Assembly: GCA_907163375.1 (NCBI GenBank)
Contig: CAJQUW010011529.1
Coordinates: 1-64,000, forward strand
Source of the DNA: Prostheceraeus crozeri
Taxonomy: Eukaryota; Platyhelminthes; Polycladida; Euryleptidae
Reading direction: 5' to 3'
DNA length: 64,000 nt
A program made the translations under genes and the position numbers. The notes under the pieces are model-generated. The model did no database searches and had not been told where the DNA came from. It saw only the letters and a list, made by a program, of their open reading frames with translations. Position 1 is the first letter of the stretch. The number at the start of each line of letters is the position of its first letter. Below, piece by piece: positions 45,523-57,921 of the stretch.

Positions 45523-47905
45523 TAAAACTGCTGAAGGACATGGATTCGGTGGATCGAATCAAGTGGAAGGTGTGGATCAAAAAATGATGGCTCTATTTGA
45601 GGTGTGACCAAGCCGAAGAAAAAAAAGAAGTGACAGTTTTATCACAGGGACATACATTCAGAAATGCACAGTCACCAAGCAGCAGCAGGACATATAAATA
45701 CTTCGTTTATAATTACCAGATTATTTTGTTTCATTTAAGTTTACCTTGCGTTCATTTAAGTTTTCCTTAGTTCTTTATTCAAAGGAGAAAGTTCTTCTGT
45801 CATTGCTATCATGTCTCGCTTTTTTACTTTCATCTATGTTGAAAGTAAAAGTATGCAAGTATGCATCATATAATCTGTACCTATTTTCTCAAAATAAGTC
45901 TGTTGAAGCCGTCTATGTGATTGTTTAGCTTTTCAGTGTCCATCAGATGCATCTAATGAATGAAAAATAGCAGCACCTGTAGCATTGACTCCTCAACAAC
46001 TTGCCTTTTCATAGGATGTTTATTTCATTGCATATTGTAAAAATATTACATTGACTGAAACGTCAGTAAAGTATTGTCAACTTACAGGAACATGGCAAAA
46101 AAGCGAAACAAAAAACATCGAATACAAAAGATTGTCCGTAAAAATGCAAAATCAAGAAATTGCAGCCATAACATTGAAATATGAATTATTGCAAAGTGCT
46201 GATTTGCTTGGATACGAACATGAAAAAGATGTTCACCGTCTGAAACAGATCAGACTTAAAAGCCCTTGGCAGCCGTAGACATGGAGTGAATTAAATTTGT
46301 CCATATGAATCATGCGTCAATAATGAAAATTGGAAAACGTCTCTTCACAATAGCTTCCTATCGGAATTGTAATTAACTCGGCTTAACCAACACAAAATTC
46401 ACCATAAGTGATTCTTCTTCAACCAAGTACGAACTTAAACTCTTTTAATCCTATAACTTAAACTTGAATCATGAAATTTCTTCAAAGCTAGAACCTTGAA
46501 ATTCTGATTGACTTAGTAAATATGTCAAATGATTTTTTCATGAAAACATGTGAGCCACCATATCACAGGAAACTGTCAAACAACTTTGCTTGTTAAGAAA
46601 AGAAGATCGTTTATTATGATATAAAAAGAAAATATTGTTTGATTGCTTTCACTACTCATGCCGTGACTTAAGTATGCATGCGCAACAACGTCATTCTAAA
46701 GGAAACTCAATAAAATCGATCAGCCGATTAAAACCATCGCTCTTTCTCAATGAGCAATGTCTATTACTTCATTTCCTTTGCTAATGTTTACCAGAAATGT
46801 CATTTTCTTTCCAATTTCGGATTACAAAGCAAATGACTTATTAGACGTGTGAATATTTATTTTTTCTATATTCAGGACTATTTGATTAGCTATCACTAAA
46901 ATTCGCATGTTTTCTTTCAATAGTAGGTGATGATTTACAGCCGCACTTACACTTTCAGCGCAAATGGTCATGTGGAGAGAATCGCTGATACGAGTTCGTC
47001 TGAAAGTAAGCTCATTTTTCAATTTTCATATCTATCTACATTTATCAAGCTTCAGGATCCCTATTTCTATCAGAGAATATTGCAAACTCATGATTTTCCA
47101 TGAAAATATTATTATTACCTTGATTTTTTTTTGATTATCTGAAGAATGACAGTCTGATTAATTATTCCAAAAATCCAACTTGAATAATAACACTGTAACC
47201 GTATGAACAAAACTTCGTTAATGTCGTTAAAAAACTGCAATTATTTGAGCTTAAAAACGGCAGAAGTGTTCCTCAAAAAAAGACAACGTAAATGTAGATG
47301 TGATTGAAAATATCCTCATCAACAACAAGAAAAAGCTCATTTATATCCGTAACCCGGAACTTATCCCTGACTGTAACCATCGAATGTAAACCCCATCAGC
47401 TGACAATATTATGGAGCTATGCTTTGAACATTTGATACGGTTTCATGTACGAACGAGCAACTGAAATCATTTGAGTTCGACTACTTTTATTTCTTGAAGT
47501 TATCATTGTGACATTGAACCGCTTCAATTTCAAATTTTTCAGGACATCGAGTCAAATCCGTAAGGTTAAAAAAGGAGCAATAATTCGAAAATCAGATAAT
47601 ATCTGAAATTATGCATGTTTAGAAATATATATAGTTTTGTGAATAAACTTACACACACACGTTTTTTGCAATTCAAATCTAGAATATGATCTCTTTCCTT
47701 TGGTAGAAATGTATGTTACTTCATATGAGTTATTACACATCAAAAATAATTTAAGATTGTCATCATAAACGTTTTTTAATCATGGCAAACATTATCGTTG
47801 GCAATGTCGATACATGTCATATTTATCTTCATACTGTGTTGGGGAGTAACTAAACTTAGTGTGATGGGATAACAACGAAAGCAACGATTCCTAGAGAGAT
47901 TATGG
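45523..47905. other. Unassigned sequence
   Basis: The only notable frame is 46051-46278 (75 codons: YKRLSVKMQNQEIAAITLKY, HEKDVHRLKQIRL), Lys/Glu-rich, with no known family. Nothing else was recognised. Confidence 0.3.
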
Positions 47906-47912
47906 CTAGAGG

Positions 47913-48673
47913 CAAGGTTGGACCAAACTTGGGTTTTGGGTCGACCATGGGTAAGTGATACAAAACTTTGGTTTTCTATACAAAACTTGGGTCTTCTATT
48001 AATGTTGTCTATTCTGCTGTGAGCAATGTGTAATTCAATCACAATTAAATCAAAGATCTTCAATTAGTCAGTATATCAGTGTAGGTTAAATTAAAAGAAA
48101 ACTTTATGAGGTAGTGCATGTACTTAGGCTACTATAGAAGAATCCTTATGGCAGCACAAAATACAAACAATGCACTTCGTTTACTTGATTCTACTCAATT
48201 ATTGAAACTTGGGCTTGGGTTTTGGGTTTTGACCCAAGTTTAGGGTATACCGAATACACTTTTTTGCCCAATCTTGAGTTTAGGCCTACTGGTGTATTTT
48301 TCAAACTGATTATCGAAATAATTAATTAAAAAGCCAGAAGCTGCAATTTTTTTTTGTTATTTAGTTTCCAATATTTCGGCTTCACAGCCTGCGTCAGGGA
48401 TACAAAAATGAGAGAAAAGCTAGGACTTCCTAGCTCAAAATAAAGGAAAGCTTTGTAAGGTGATACACGTACCTAGGCTGCTAATTACAATTATTGCAAT
48501 AAAATATTGTTTTCCACTAATGCCACACTCCTCATGGGCCCAATAGGAATTTTGGCCTGTAAAACAATGTTTATGTCAGCACAAAATACAAAGAATGCAC
48601 TTCGTTTACTTGATTTCATTCATTTATTTAAACTATGGCTTGGGTTTTGACCCCAAGTTTTGGCCCAACCTTG
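47913..48673. mobile_element. MITE with 7-bp target duplication (CTAGAGG)
   Basis: The ends are CAAGGTTGGACCAAACTTGG and, inverted, CAAGGTTGGGCCAAAACTTG. CTAGAGG is repeated exactly outside (47906-47912 and 48674-48680). ACTTGGGTTTTGG-type motifs recur inside, and two similar internal blocks (about 48095-48200 and 48430-48620) share CAATGCACTTCGTTTACTTG or nearly so. No transposase was seen. A hammerhead-like motif lies at 48374-48398. Superfamily uncertain. Confidence 0.8.
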
Positions 48674-48760
48674 CTAGAGGCATCCAGAAGCGCGAAGAAA
48701 ATTCGGTGTTGAGGATGTCGCAAGTGATTATTGAGGATGCTTTTCGAAATCTATCAATGC

Positions 48761-48781
48761 GTGTGTGTGTGTGTGTGTGTT
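48761..48781 (+). repeat. (GT)n microsatellite
   Basis: About ten GT units. Confidence 0.95.
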
Positions 48782-50966
48782 GGTGAAACCTAATGACATA
48801 ATACGTCGCAAAATAGCACCAAAATATAAATAGCTACATGCTATTCACAAACTAAGCATTTTACATTTGGCTAGATTTACGCTTTCCTTCAAAGATGAAA
48901 GTCATGCATACGCAACCGAGTACAGAAAGAAGATGTAGTAGTCACACGTTCATTTTCTCACATTTCGAAATACCTACGCATAGAACGTTGATTCATCAAC
49001 ACATCAATGCACAAAAACATGGTCAGTCTTGTAGCTTATATCCACTTGAGAGCAGCATTTAATAAAGATAAAAGTAAATAGTTAATTTTCAACATTTTCA
49101 AAATGACAGTCGATGTGACACTCAAAAATGTAACATGCCAGAATAGTCAGAACACACAGTTGAAGTAATCTACATTAATTGACACGGCAGCATTTTTGCA
49201 TCCTAAATGCAATAATACTACTCAATACATTATACACACTTCTAGTATCATTCCTTGCAATTAGAAATTATTATAAGTACTGGCAAATTGCAACCCGTCG
49301 GAAGAACTATTTTCTTTTTCGAAAATGCAAAATGAATCCATTTGTCAAATTATATCTGTATGGCATTACTTCCTCCACGGAATATGTGTTGGTCACGGTC
49401 TTATAGCTTTGATATTATGAGCTTTTTGAAGACCGAAAAATGTCAGGCAAACAAACGCATTCAAAAGCACGCAGTCAAGTATCTGCACTCTTGCTGAACT
49501 TTCACTTTTACGGTATTTTTCAATTGAAGAAAAGAGTATGCGGCCTTGTGCAACGCATTATTGTGTATGCTGGTAATTAGATCGTTGATTGTAAAGTCTG
49601 GCATATATCATGTGATTCTAATATCCTGATTTTTTTTGTTTTACCAGCTTTGCGCCGCTGCGTACTTTGTGATTGAAATTTTGATGTGTCAATTCACAGT
49701 GCATTTCTTGCAACATATGGCAAGTTCCATCTGCTTAATGTCACATATGTTGAACTTAAAATGCATGTTGACTAAATTATTGACTGTCGTTCAATAATTT
49801 CTGACACTTCAAGTGTCTTTTATGTGTACATACCTACTTTTAAAAAATAGTAAAATCTGATTGCAGTTTTTACAATACGTAAATCGCAAGTTTTGCACAA
49901 AACCATCTGCTGTCAATCAATTAATATACTGTGAAGGAATTCACATTGTTTACGAAATGTATCTTATTGATTTACCTTAGAAATGCTCCGACACATAAGA
50001 TTCCATTCGTTTCTGGAAAGTGGGGTGCTGCCTGGTTCGGTAGAAATTGGCCTCTATAATCGTTGTAAAATGACTGATGGTAATTGAACAAATATTTCTT
50101 CACGATAAAAAGCGAAATTCCTATATCAAATAATCATATGTGGTTAGAATTTTTTATGATGAACATCCTCTTCTTCCAGGAAAACAACAATTGATTTAGG
50201 ATGACCTTTTGCAGAATTGGTTTCCATCTGTGATTATTTTTCTCATCTCCATCTAATTCATCAGACTGTAACATTTAACGGACTACTCATTTGTATACAA
50301 TTTCCTCAGCGACCTCATTACTTTGTATAGCGTTACCCAGTTTTGGAAATAATACCTAGAAGCTAAAATTAAGGCAGTACATTAAGTTATTCTACACAAA
50401 CGGCAAAAATCATCTAATCGCTGTCAAAGTCACCTTTTGTTCATTTAATTCTTACTTTTGTTGCATTCCTATTCTAACTTGCAGTAAGAATATGCTATTT
50501 AAGATTGTAGGGGCCTTACTCATCTTGAAGATGGCCCGCTATGAAAGCATCATATCGGATACCGCTCTTACCTTTTCAGGCTTTACTCTGTAAGTTAGCG
50601 CTACAATAAAATAGAATTACGGGATGAACCTGACGATTATCATGTCGGAATTTCTTTCCTCAGAATATCATCCAATAGAATCTGTTGTACGAGAAAGAAA
50701 TATAAAATGAAAGAAAAACAAAATTCCCTATGATCGCTGATGAGCTAGATGATTACGGATGCATGTTGTCTGTGAGTAGAGTTTATGCATTTTATTATTT
50801 TTAGTAATTGCAGGATATATTAAAGTGAGACACACAAACAAATAATCGATATATTCATTATTTCACGGATAAATTGCAGTGAGTCACTAGTACAGATAGA
50901 TGCACATTCTTTTGTCATATTTCTATCAAATGTCCATTCGCTGGTTATAATTGTTTTGGCAAAATT
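48782..50966. other. Unassigned sequence
   Basis: No gene, RNA or repeat recognised. The missing first exon(s) of the zinc transporter might lie here or further left, but no candidate could be supported. Confidence 0.35.
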
Positions 50967-51046
50967 GGTGTGTGATTGGTAAAACCTGATTCTCAAGCTT
51001 AACGACTAAGTAACCAGGAAGATAGATCATGGGTTCGACACCCACC
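50967..51046 (+). repeat. tRNA-like SINE-head fragment
   Basis: GGGTTCGACACCC at 51030-51042 is a good B box. The preceding TAACGACTAAGTAACC resembles the anticodon and variable region of a tRNA or tRNA-derived SINE head. The A box (near 50967-50980) is poor, so this is more likely a decayed SINE head than a working tRNA gene. Confidence 0.45.
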
Positions 51047-52177
51047 AGACACAACACATGTTATTTGTTGAAAGTTGGTCGAACGTTCATTATCAAGAAA
51101 AATATTATCAATTCACGAAACTTGCCTTCTTGACGAAACACGTATATGAGTACAATCTGATCAAATTCGATGAAAGGCAAAATGTGTGCAATTTGTAATT
51201 GCAATTCCTCCCATGTCTGTATCTTTGACTTGCGGTAATATTGATTCAGCAAAAAGAGCAGCTGAAAAGTGACGAAATTGGAATTTATGTTAAAGAAACA
51301 ATGGCATGATATTCTTTGTAATCAATAATTGCAATTTGTAAGCAGGTGTAAGACCTATTTGCAAATTGCAACCAAACCTAATGTATTCACTCGAAAATTA
51401 ATCAAAAATAATATCAAGACCATTAACCCTTAAATGATAAATGATATCTTGTTGATTCGAATTCGAATAATATGTAGAAAATTTGTTACTTTCAAGCATT
51501 AAGCCTTGTCATTAGTTTTCAGATTCTCTAAAACTTTTGAACAAAGGTTCATGCATATTTCCTAAACTTTTCATCAAAAAACATCTGCGACTTAATTAAA
51601 TTTAGTGCTATTCACTTCATTCAAAATCAATTAAGCTTTAGAATATTCAGCCACTTCCTTAGCTTTCAGAAATTGAAGTCTATTTCGCAACTTCAATTTC
51701 GTATAGCTTGGTGACAATTTGTTCTCATTGCGTATGATGCGGCGTTAAGAACTTTACTTGGTCAATTTTCAAGCAACTATAAATTACAAACGGCTGTTCA
51801 TATCCTGTAAATATCTGTGACATTTTTCGGATCGCTATAGGGTTAGGATTTGGTTTAGAATGCTTCAGGCTTCTTTGCATCACGCATAATGTCATTCAGA
51901 GCTCTTATACGGCCTCAGAGCACTAGACGATCACGCTCGACGGCAACAGAAAAATGAGCGACCAAGGCAGGGTGATCACGCGGTCAGACGACGACATATT
52001 GAAAATAAATGCGGAAAAATTAGCAAGAATAAAAGAATTCTCTTAAATCAATCAGTTATACAAAGCAATAGCTCACTGGGGGAGGTTCACAAACATCGTT
52101 TCTTGAAAAATAAAGCTTTTTTGTGCATCTCAAGTTTTGCTGTTCTCATGGTATCAAATGTGTATATTGTTTTTCAG
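51047..52177. other. Presumed 5' intron or upstream region of the zinc transporter
   Basis: No repeats or exons recognised. It ends with ATTGTTTTTCAG, the acceptor of the first visible exon. Confidence 0.4.
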
Positions 52178-52300
52178 TATCATCATGTTCACTCAAGGAG
52201 GAATCCAACGAGAATGTCGCGATCACGAACAAAACAGCGTTCAAGAAACTGATCATGGCTTGTATTCTCTGTGTCATTTTCATAACATGCGAGGTTGTCG
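52178..52300 (+). CDS. SLC30A: Zinc transporter ZnT (SLC30A family), N-terminal exon
   Basis: The 123-bp exon runs between a TTTTTCAG acceptor and a GTGAGT donor. It enters two bases into a codon and leaves after one base. It encodes about 40 residues: a hydrophilic start (SLKEESNENVAITNKTAF), then the first transmembrane helix, KKLIMACILCVIFITCEVVG. In ZnT2/3/4/8-type transporters this position reads like KLYIASAICLIFMIGEVVGG, a close match. ZnT proteins exchange cytosolic Zn2+ for protons across vesicle, secretory-granule or plasma membranes. The upstream exon with the start Met, and possibly a His/Cys-rich segment, was not found. The exact paralogue cannot be fixed. Confidence 0.85.
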
Positions 52301-52491
52301 GTGAGTTTGATATTTGATGTGTTCGTTAGCATTATTTCATGACGATAATGACCTGAATAATGACCAGATGACCTGAATAATTGACCAAGACAGCATTGTG
52401 GAAGGCTAGGACATAATTTGGTAGCCACATTTAACCTGTCATTATTTAAATGTTACACCATGAGAGATTTTTAATCGATTGTGGTGTAACC

Positions 52492-53939
52492 CATAGGCGT
52501 ACGGGCCGGGGGGACCGTGGGGATGCAGCCCCCCCCCACAAGGACTTGGGCAAAAGCATTCGGGCAGTTGCCAAATTTTTGGCAGCGGCGAATAAACTTA
52601 AAAAATTGCGTTTTATGGTCAAAGCAAACAAAAATACGATTTTTTTCCGATTAGACGAGACGATGTGCCCGAAATCCGGGCAGTCCACCGGTCGTAATTG
52701 AGGGACAGAGGGAGTGCCAATGAATTCAAGAATCCAAAATTCGGGCGATAAATGCCACACATGTCGGTTACTAATAATGCTACTGACACTGGCCATTCGC
52801 TTATTCGGTCAGGTACGTGGATGTTGGGCAAAAACGTGGATGTTGGAACCGCTCGACGAACTGCGAATGCAACAATCACTACATTACAATCATGACGTGA
52901 AGAGTTACGTTTTGAGAATCTTTGGGAGATTACTGAGAAGGTCGGCACAAAAATAGAAATGTGGATACAGAACACAATATTCTCATTCAGAAAGCCAGCA
53001 GCACTCAGGGTAAAGAAGCCGTCACGTCGTCTACAGGCCTTGGTAGGTGAACATTCGGGTGTGCCTCTGACACTGACCGCAAAGTCCCATTACCGGTTCA
53101 GCATATTTTATCCAGCTCTGGATAAAGTAATTGCTGAATTGGAATCACGGTTTGCCGGTAATGATCAGGATGTCCTTTGTGGTCTCGGAGACTTAGTTAT
53201 GAATTCGGCGCCAAGTTTGAATAACTTTGATTTAGTCGCTAAATACTACGGATTGGATAAAGACATACTCTTTGCCGGACATGAGATATACGATAATTAC
53301 AAATCGAACAATAACATGCAGTGCTCCAATGCCACAGACGTACTGTGGATTTTACATGATCACAACTTAATTGACTTTGTACCGGAATTTGCACAGGTGT
53401 TGAAAATACTATGTGCTATTCCAGCAACCTCCTGTTCCGCTGAGCGGTCGTTTAGTGCCCTCAGAAGAATAAAGACTTATATTCGAAGCACGATGAGACA
53501 AGGCGGCTCAGTCACCTGGCACTCATAAATATTGAGCGATCGTATGCAAACGCAGTGATTGAAACCGACATTTCCAGAATCATTGATACATTTGCCAGTC
53601 GCAAAAATCGGAGATGTCAGTTCTTTTGATAATATCGCCCGATATTTCTGTTATATTAGAGAACAATTAAAACTTACCTAGTTACATAAGAACTTCTGAA
53701 ATTTTCCAATTTGTCGACGGATAAGTAGACAGCGTTGTGCTATTTTTGATAAAAACATTTGCAAAATTTTATTACATTGGTAGTATAAATTGTCGCGTTT
53801 TTACTTTCGCGGAGTTCTGGGGTAAGTGTAGAAACTAGACTAGATCTTCGTGATGATGCCAATTTTTCGGGCGTCAACCTATGTAAATTTCGGGCACAAG
53901 GACTCAGCCCCCCTAGAAAATTTTGCCCGTACGCTTATG
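52492..53939 (+). mobile_element. hAT transposon, deleted copy, 8-bp target duplication
   Basis: The ends are CATAGGCGTACGGGC and, inverted, CATAAGCGTACGGGC. GTGTAACC is duplicated exactly at 52484-52491 and 53940-53947, as expected for hAT elements. The 1.45-kb element lies in the first visible intron of the zinc transporter, about 190 bp after the exon. It keeps only the C-terminal third of the transposase. C- and G-rich runs (for example at 52531-52539) mark both subterminal regions. Confidence 0.93.
52959..53629 (+). pseudogene. hAT transposase, C-terminal dimerisation region
   Basis: The frame from 52959 gives ALDKVIAELESRFAGNDQDV and ILCAIPATSCSAERSFSALR, RIKTYIRSTM. The last is the classic hAT C-terminal dimerisation motif (PATSxxxERSFS-LRRIKTYLRSTM). 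A single-base frame change near 53505 gives an early stop at 53528. In the next frame the expected LSHLALINIERSY continues to a TGA at 53627-53629. The BED finger and most of the RNase H-like catalytic domain are missing, so this copy cannot transpose on its own. Confidence 0.9.
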
Positions 53940-53947
53940 GTGTAACC

Positions 53948-56900
53948 GAATTGTCGCCACAGTTTTCTGCCGAACTGACGTCATTCCCGTAAACTTGAGT
54001 TATTTTGATTTTTGATCATTCACTGCACAATTGGATGAATCCCACTGAACTATACCGACATGAATGTAGTGATTTTCAGTTTCACAAAATATAAACATTA
54101 TTTCTCTTTCTCTCTCTCTCTCTTTCCTCGATGTATGAGTTTTATGAATCATAGATATCGAACCGCGTGACCCAATGATTTCTGAAACCGTTTCTTAACT
54201 GTTAACAGGCAGAACTTCATTGTCTAATTGGTTTGTCGGTTTGTCATAGACTCATAACGCTCAATTTCTACCCAAGATTGCTGCATTTAAACAGAAATCC
54301 ATGACTTAGGTAGGAAGCATTCTTGGTCAACTTACCCGAATGCTCTCTATCTCTCTTTTTCTTTTCTCTTCCTTTTGTAGCTAGCTTCATGATTAGCTTT
54401 CAGTTGCTATTGCTATAATGTAGAGAATGAACTTCTATGACACAAAATGATCAACAAGAGCACGCCTTTAAATGTTTTCTCTTCATACATGGCAATCCAA
54501 GAACTCTTCTGCTTGGATATCAGCAGTTCAGACTGACCTTCTAATCTTTGAAATGTCCATCTTACCATTAAGTATCAGGGAACAAAGTTAAAAAGACCTC
54601 TATGTTTGAAACTCATTCATTTTTGGATCTAATTGTTGAATTGTTGAGATAGAGTTTCTGCAATTACATGGAAATCGGTTCAATGTGCTGCATCACACTT
54701 GCAAAGTAGTCGCACCTGTCATACATGTCAGTCTCACAAGTGTGGGTGCAAGTGAGTTAGAACACGCTGGACTGTGACTTCCTACACCCCTACTGTGCGA
54801 CAATTACGACATACCACATTCATGGCATTAAATGATGCAATCATTAGATTACAAATGCAGGGGAAATGATAGTGTTTTAAAATTTTTGAAAATGAAAATT
54901 TTCCTTTGCTGTCGTGCAATTATGGTAGTTAAATTAAATGAAGCATTCAAAATTATTGTCTTCATATTTTCCTGAGTCAAATATATAGCAAAAAAATTAA
55001 AAACATGTATTCAATGTTGCCATAACATTCAAGTGATATTTGCTTTGAATTATTTGAATCTCAGCGACCACATCAGAGGTGGCCGCTTTATGCTAAACAC
55101 GATTTAGTAATTCATCGCTTACTGGGTCATATGATATTTTAGGTCATCCGAATGTAAAGTAGAAAAGTTCAAATGTCAAGCATCAGTACCTTAGTTCCAT
55201 TAATTGACCCGAGAAAGCAAAAGACAACAAAAATTGGCACCGAAATGACTGCTTAAGATTTCTTCACTGCAAAAAAATGTAGAGAAAGGACATGACATTG
55301 TGGCCTGGAAGGATTCAAGTAGACCTGCTTCTTTATCCACATTTCTATTTATTCATGCGAAATGGTGATGTACTATTTAGATATTTCTGCAGTCAAAACA
55401 AGTATAAAAGTCAAAGTGGAATCTATTGGAATGTGAGCCTCTGACATAGCCATTTTAGTAATCAGTTGATACGTCAAGAGAAATTGAACAACCCAACTGT
55501 TATGAATATCCTACATAAATTCATTTGATCTGAATAGCATTTAAATTCACTCAGATTTTCTCCATTGCTTCAGCAAGACTATCTGTCTTAAGGGGCGTGA
55601 TAGGACGTGCCTTCAATGCAACCTTCTGAAAGTATATATTTACAGAAAAAGTTTCCCTTAGAAAAACAATTACATCAGTCTATCAACTTTCAAACGATGG
55701 CAATGATATAGCGTTGCAGTATTGTAACTTGCGTCCGTGAAATCCCATTGATCTTTTACTTTAATTCTGTGGATGTCCTTAGCGTGCACATGCAGTCAGT
55801 ATGCTCGATGCGTTGACACTAAGATTTTCTTAAGAATATCGCCTCAATATTGGGAATATCATGCAATGCACACTTGGAAGTGGACCAAAAAGCCCACGAG
55901 CTGGCATGAGACCGGACTTGTGAAGATGTAAAAGTCAATAAACCAGCACATGATCATTAGGAAATGTCAAAATGCAAATCACATGATGTTGAGGTTGATG
56001 TAAATTCACATGATCAATCACTCACATCAGAAGCAGTCCTCATTGTGATCCAGAAATATATTGCAAAATAATAGAAGATTTGCGACCCAAATATGAATTC
56101 CAGATCAAACACTACAATTCCTAGCCAAATATAACACCTGCAATCCGCTGACAAAATGCGACTATTCTTAACCAAGAAGGCTCAGAATTACATCCAACTT
56201 TTGCAAGAGCGCATTAAATGCAATTATATGTATATATTATATATAATTGTATTAATAAAGTATATACAAATGCTACTATATAATGTTATATAACATTATA
56301 TAAAATTAACTTAGATTAAATCATTTTGAGAAACATGTGCATATCACATGTGACCTTCCTCACAACTGCATATAATTTCATAATGCATATTTCAATTTGA
56401 ATAACCAGAACGGCTAATTACGTCGAAGTTTGACATACACTGTGTTATATTGACATATATAATCAATCTCGATGCAAAATAGTTTTTGTATTTGGTTTAG
56501 AATAGTGACATTTGCTTTGCAAAATTACTTGTACAAGATTGCGCGTACATAAATTGCAGGTTCCTCAACAAAGGGAATAATGATGCCTTTATTAATGCTA
56601 TTTCAAAAGTCTTATGCTGTACTCATACATCACATCGGCTCTCGAACGTCAATTTAGTACAATGGGGTTGGCGCATTATGATATCGTTGAGTTATCGCAG
56701 AGTATAGAAGCGGGAAAATGTGTTTTCTCTCGAAACAGTTGAACAGATGAACTACAAGGGATCACTGTATAATAATGACGAACTTTTTGCATCACGAAGT
56801 TGCTGTAATTATTTCATTATCATGCACTTTGTTTTTTCAAAATACAATGAGTCATTACTTCATGATCAACATTTTTATTATTTCTTTAATACATATCGCT

Positions 56901-57774
56901 CATGGGATGATGGTGCCAGGTCTACATAGTCACATTATTTAAACAGTAATATTTTTTTATTAGTAATATTTTTGCAATCTTTCTGTAATGCAAATTCACT
57001 GACATTTATTATTGCCATGTATTTAATAAGACAATACCATTTACTTAAGCCGCTGACGGAACATGATCCAAACATTCCTACAGTTCTTAAATTTCATTTA
57101 ATTTAAACATATCACATTTCAAAAAGATTTTTTGAAAAGATTTAATAAGGTGATTTTAGATGAATTTACTCTTCATTGCAAATGCTGAATTTGTTTATTT
57201 AACGGTAAAACATATTTTTCATCCGCCCTGACTACAATCAAGACAATATCAAAAAATGTATTTAGAAAATGAAAAAGGAAAAGCAAATGACATCGATGAA
57301 GTAGGGCCTCTCATTCTAATGTACATGCTAAGAAGCTTTTGATAAAAATAATGTGAATGTGATGTCAAAAATTTCCAACAAAATTTAGGATGCTGGCTAA
57401 TTATTTCTTGATGACTTCACAATATCTTTTGCCAAAAGATCACGATCAACCGACTTCAAAGATCACAGAATCTGCAGGTACTTGCTCAAATGTTACTTCT
57501 TTGTGGATGATTAGATATTAACATATTAACGTCCGATCGCTGGTCAATATTATTAACCACAACTTGCGGGGAAACGTTTGCTAACTGTTGGAGACTAGGC
57601 CTATTCATCAATGTTATTTTAATTGAAATTCACATAATTTTACGTATCATAATTGAGTTGTCTCCTCATATATTCTACATTAATCTACTAATTACTATCT
57701 AAAATTAAAAAGATTTAGCCACTTCACGAGTCATCTAAAGCGATCGATCTACAATAATGTGTTCTTTTTTTCAG
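53948..57774. other. Rest of zinc transporter intron; microsatellites
   Basis: Intron sequence up to the acceptor TTTTTTCAG at 57766-57774. It contains a CT-rich tract (54102-54125) and an imperfect TA-rich tract (56224-56312). No further exon or element was recognised in 3.8 kb. Confidence 0.6.
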
Positions 57775-57921
57775 GTGGCTCAATTGCCCACAGTTTGGCA
57801 ATTATGACAGATGCAGCCCATCTTGTCACAGATTTTATTAGCTTCCTAATCAGTCTCTTTGCAATCCTCCTTGTAAGGAAGCGCCCATCAAAACGTTTTA
57901 CATTCGGCTGGTATCGAGCAG
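57775..57921 (+). CDS. SLC30A: Zinc transporter ZnT (SLC30A family), second visible exon
   Basis: The 147-bp exon begins two bases into a codon and ends after one base, in phase with both neighbours, before GTAAGT. It encodes the second transmembrane helix with [19 protein letters not shown]. His (57819-57821) and Asp (57831-57833) form the HxxxD half of the tetrahedral zinc site conserved in ZnT transporters. The exon goes on through [17 protein letters not shown] to FTFGWYRA. The human ZnT8 equivalent is nearly identical in pattern (TDAAHLL-D ... SKRLTFGWHRAE), so the group ZnT2/3/4/8 is likely. No stop or frame change. The gene looks intact here. Confidence 0.95.

Noticed and set aside
51005-51046. 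Functional tRNA gene
   Set aside because: Good B box, but the A box and acceptor stem cannot be formed. A decayed SINE head is more likely.
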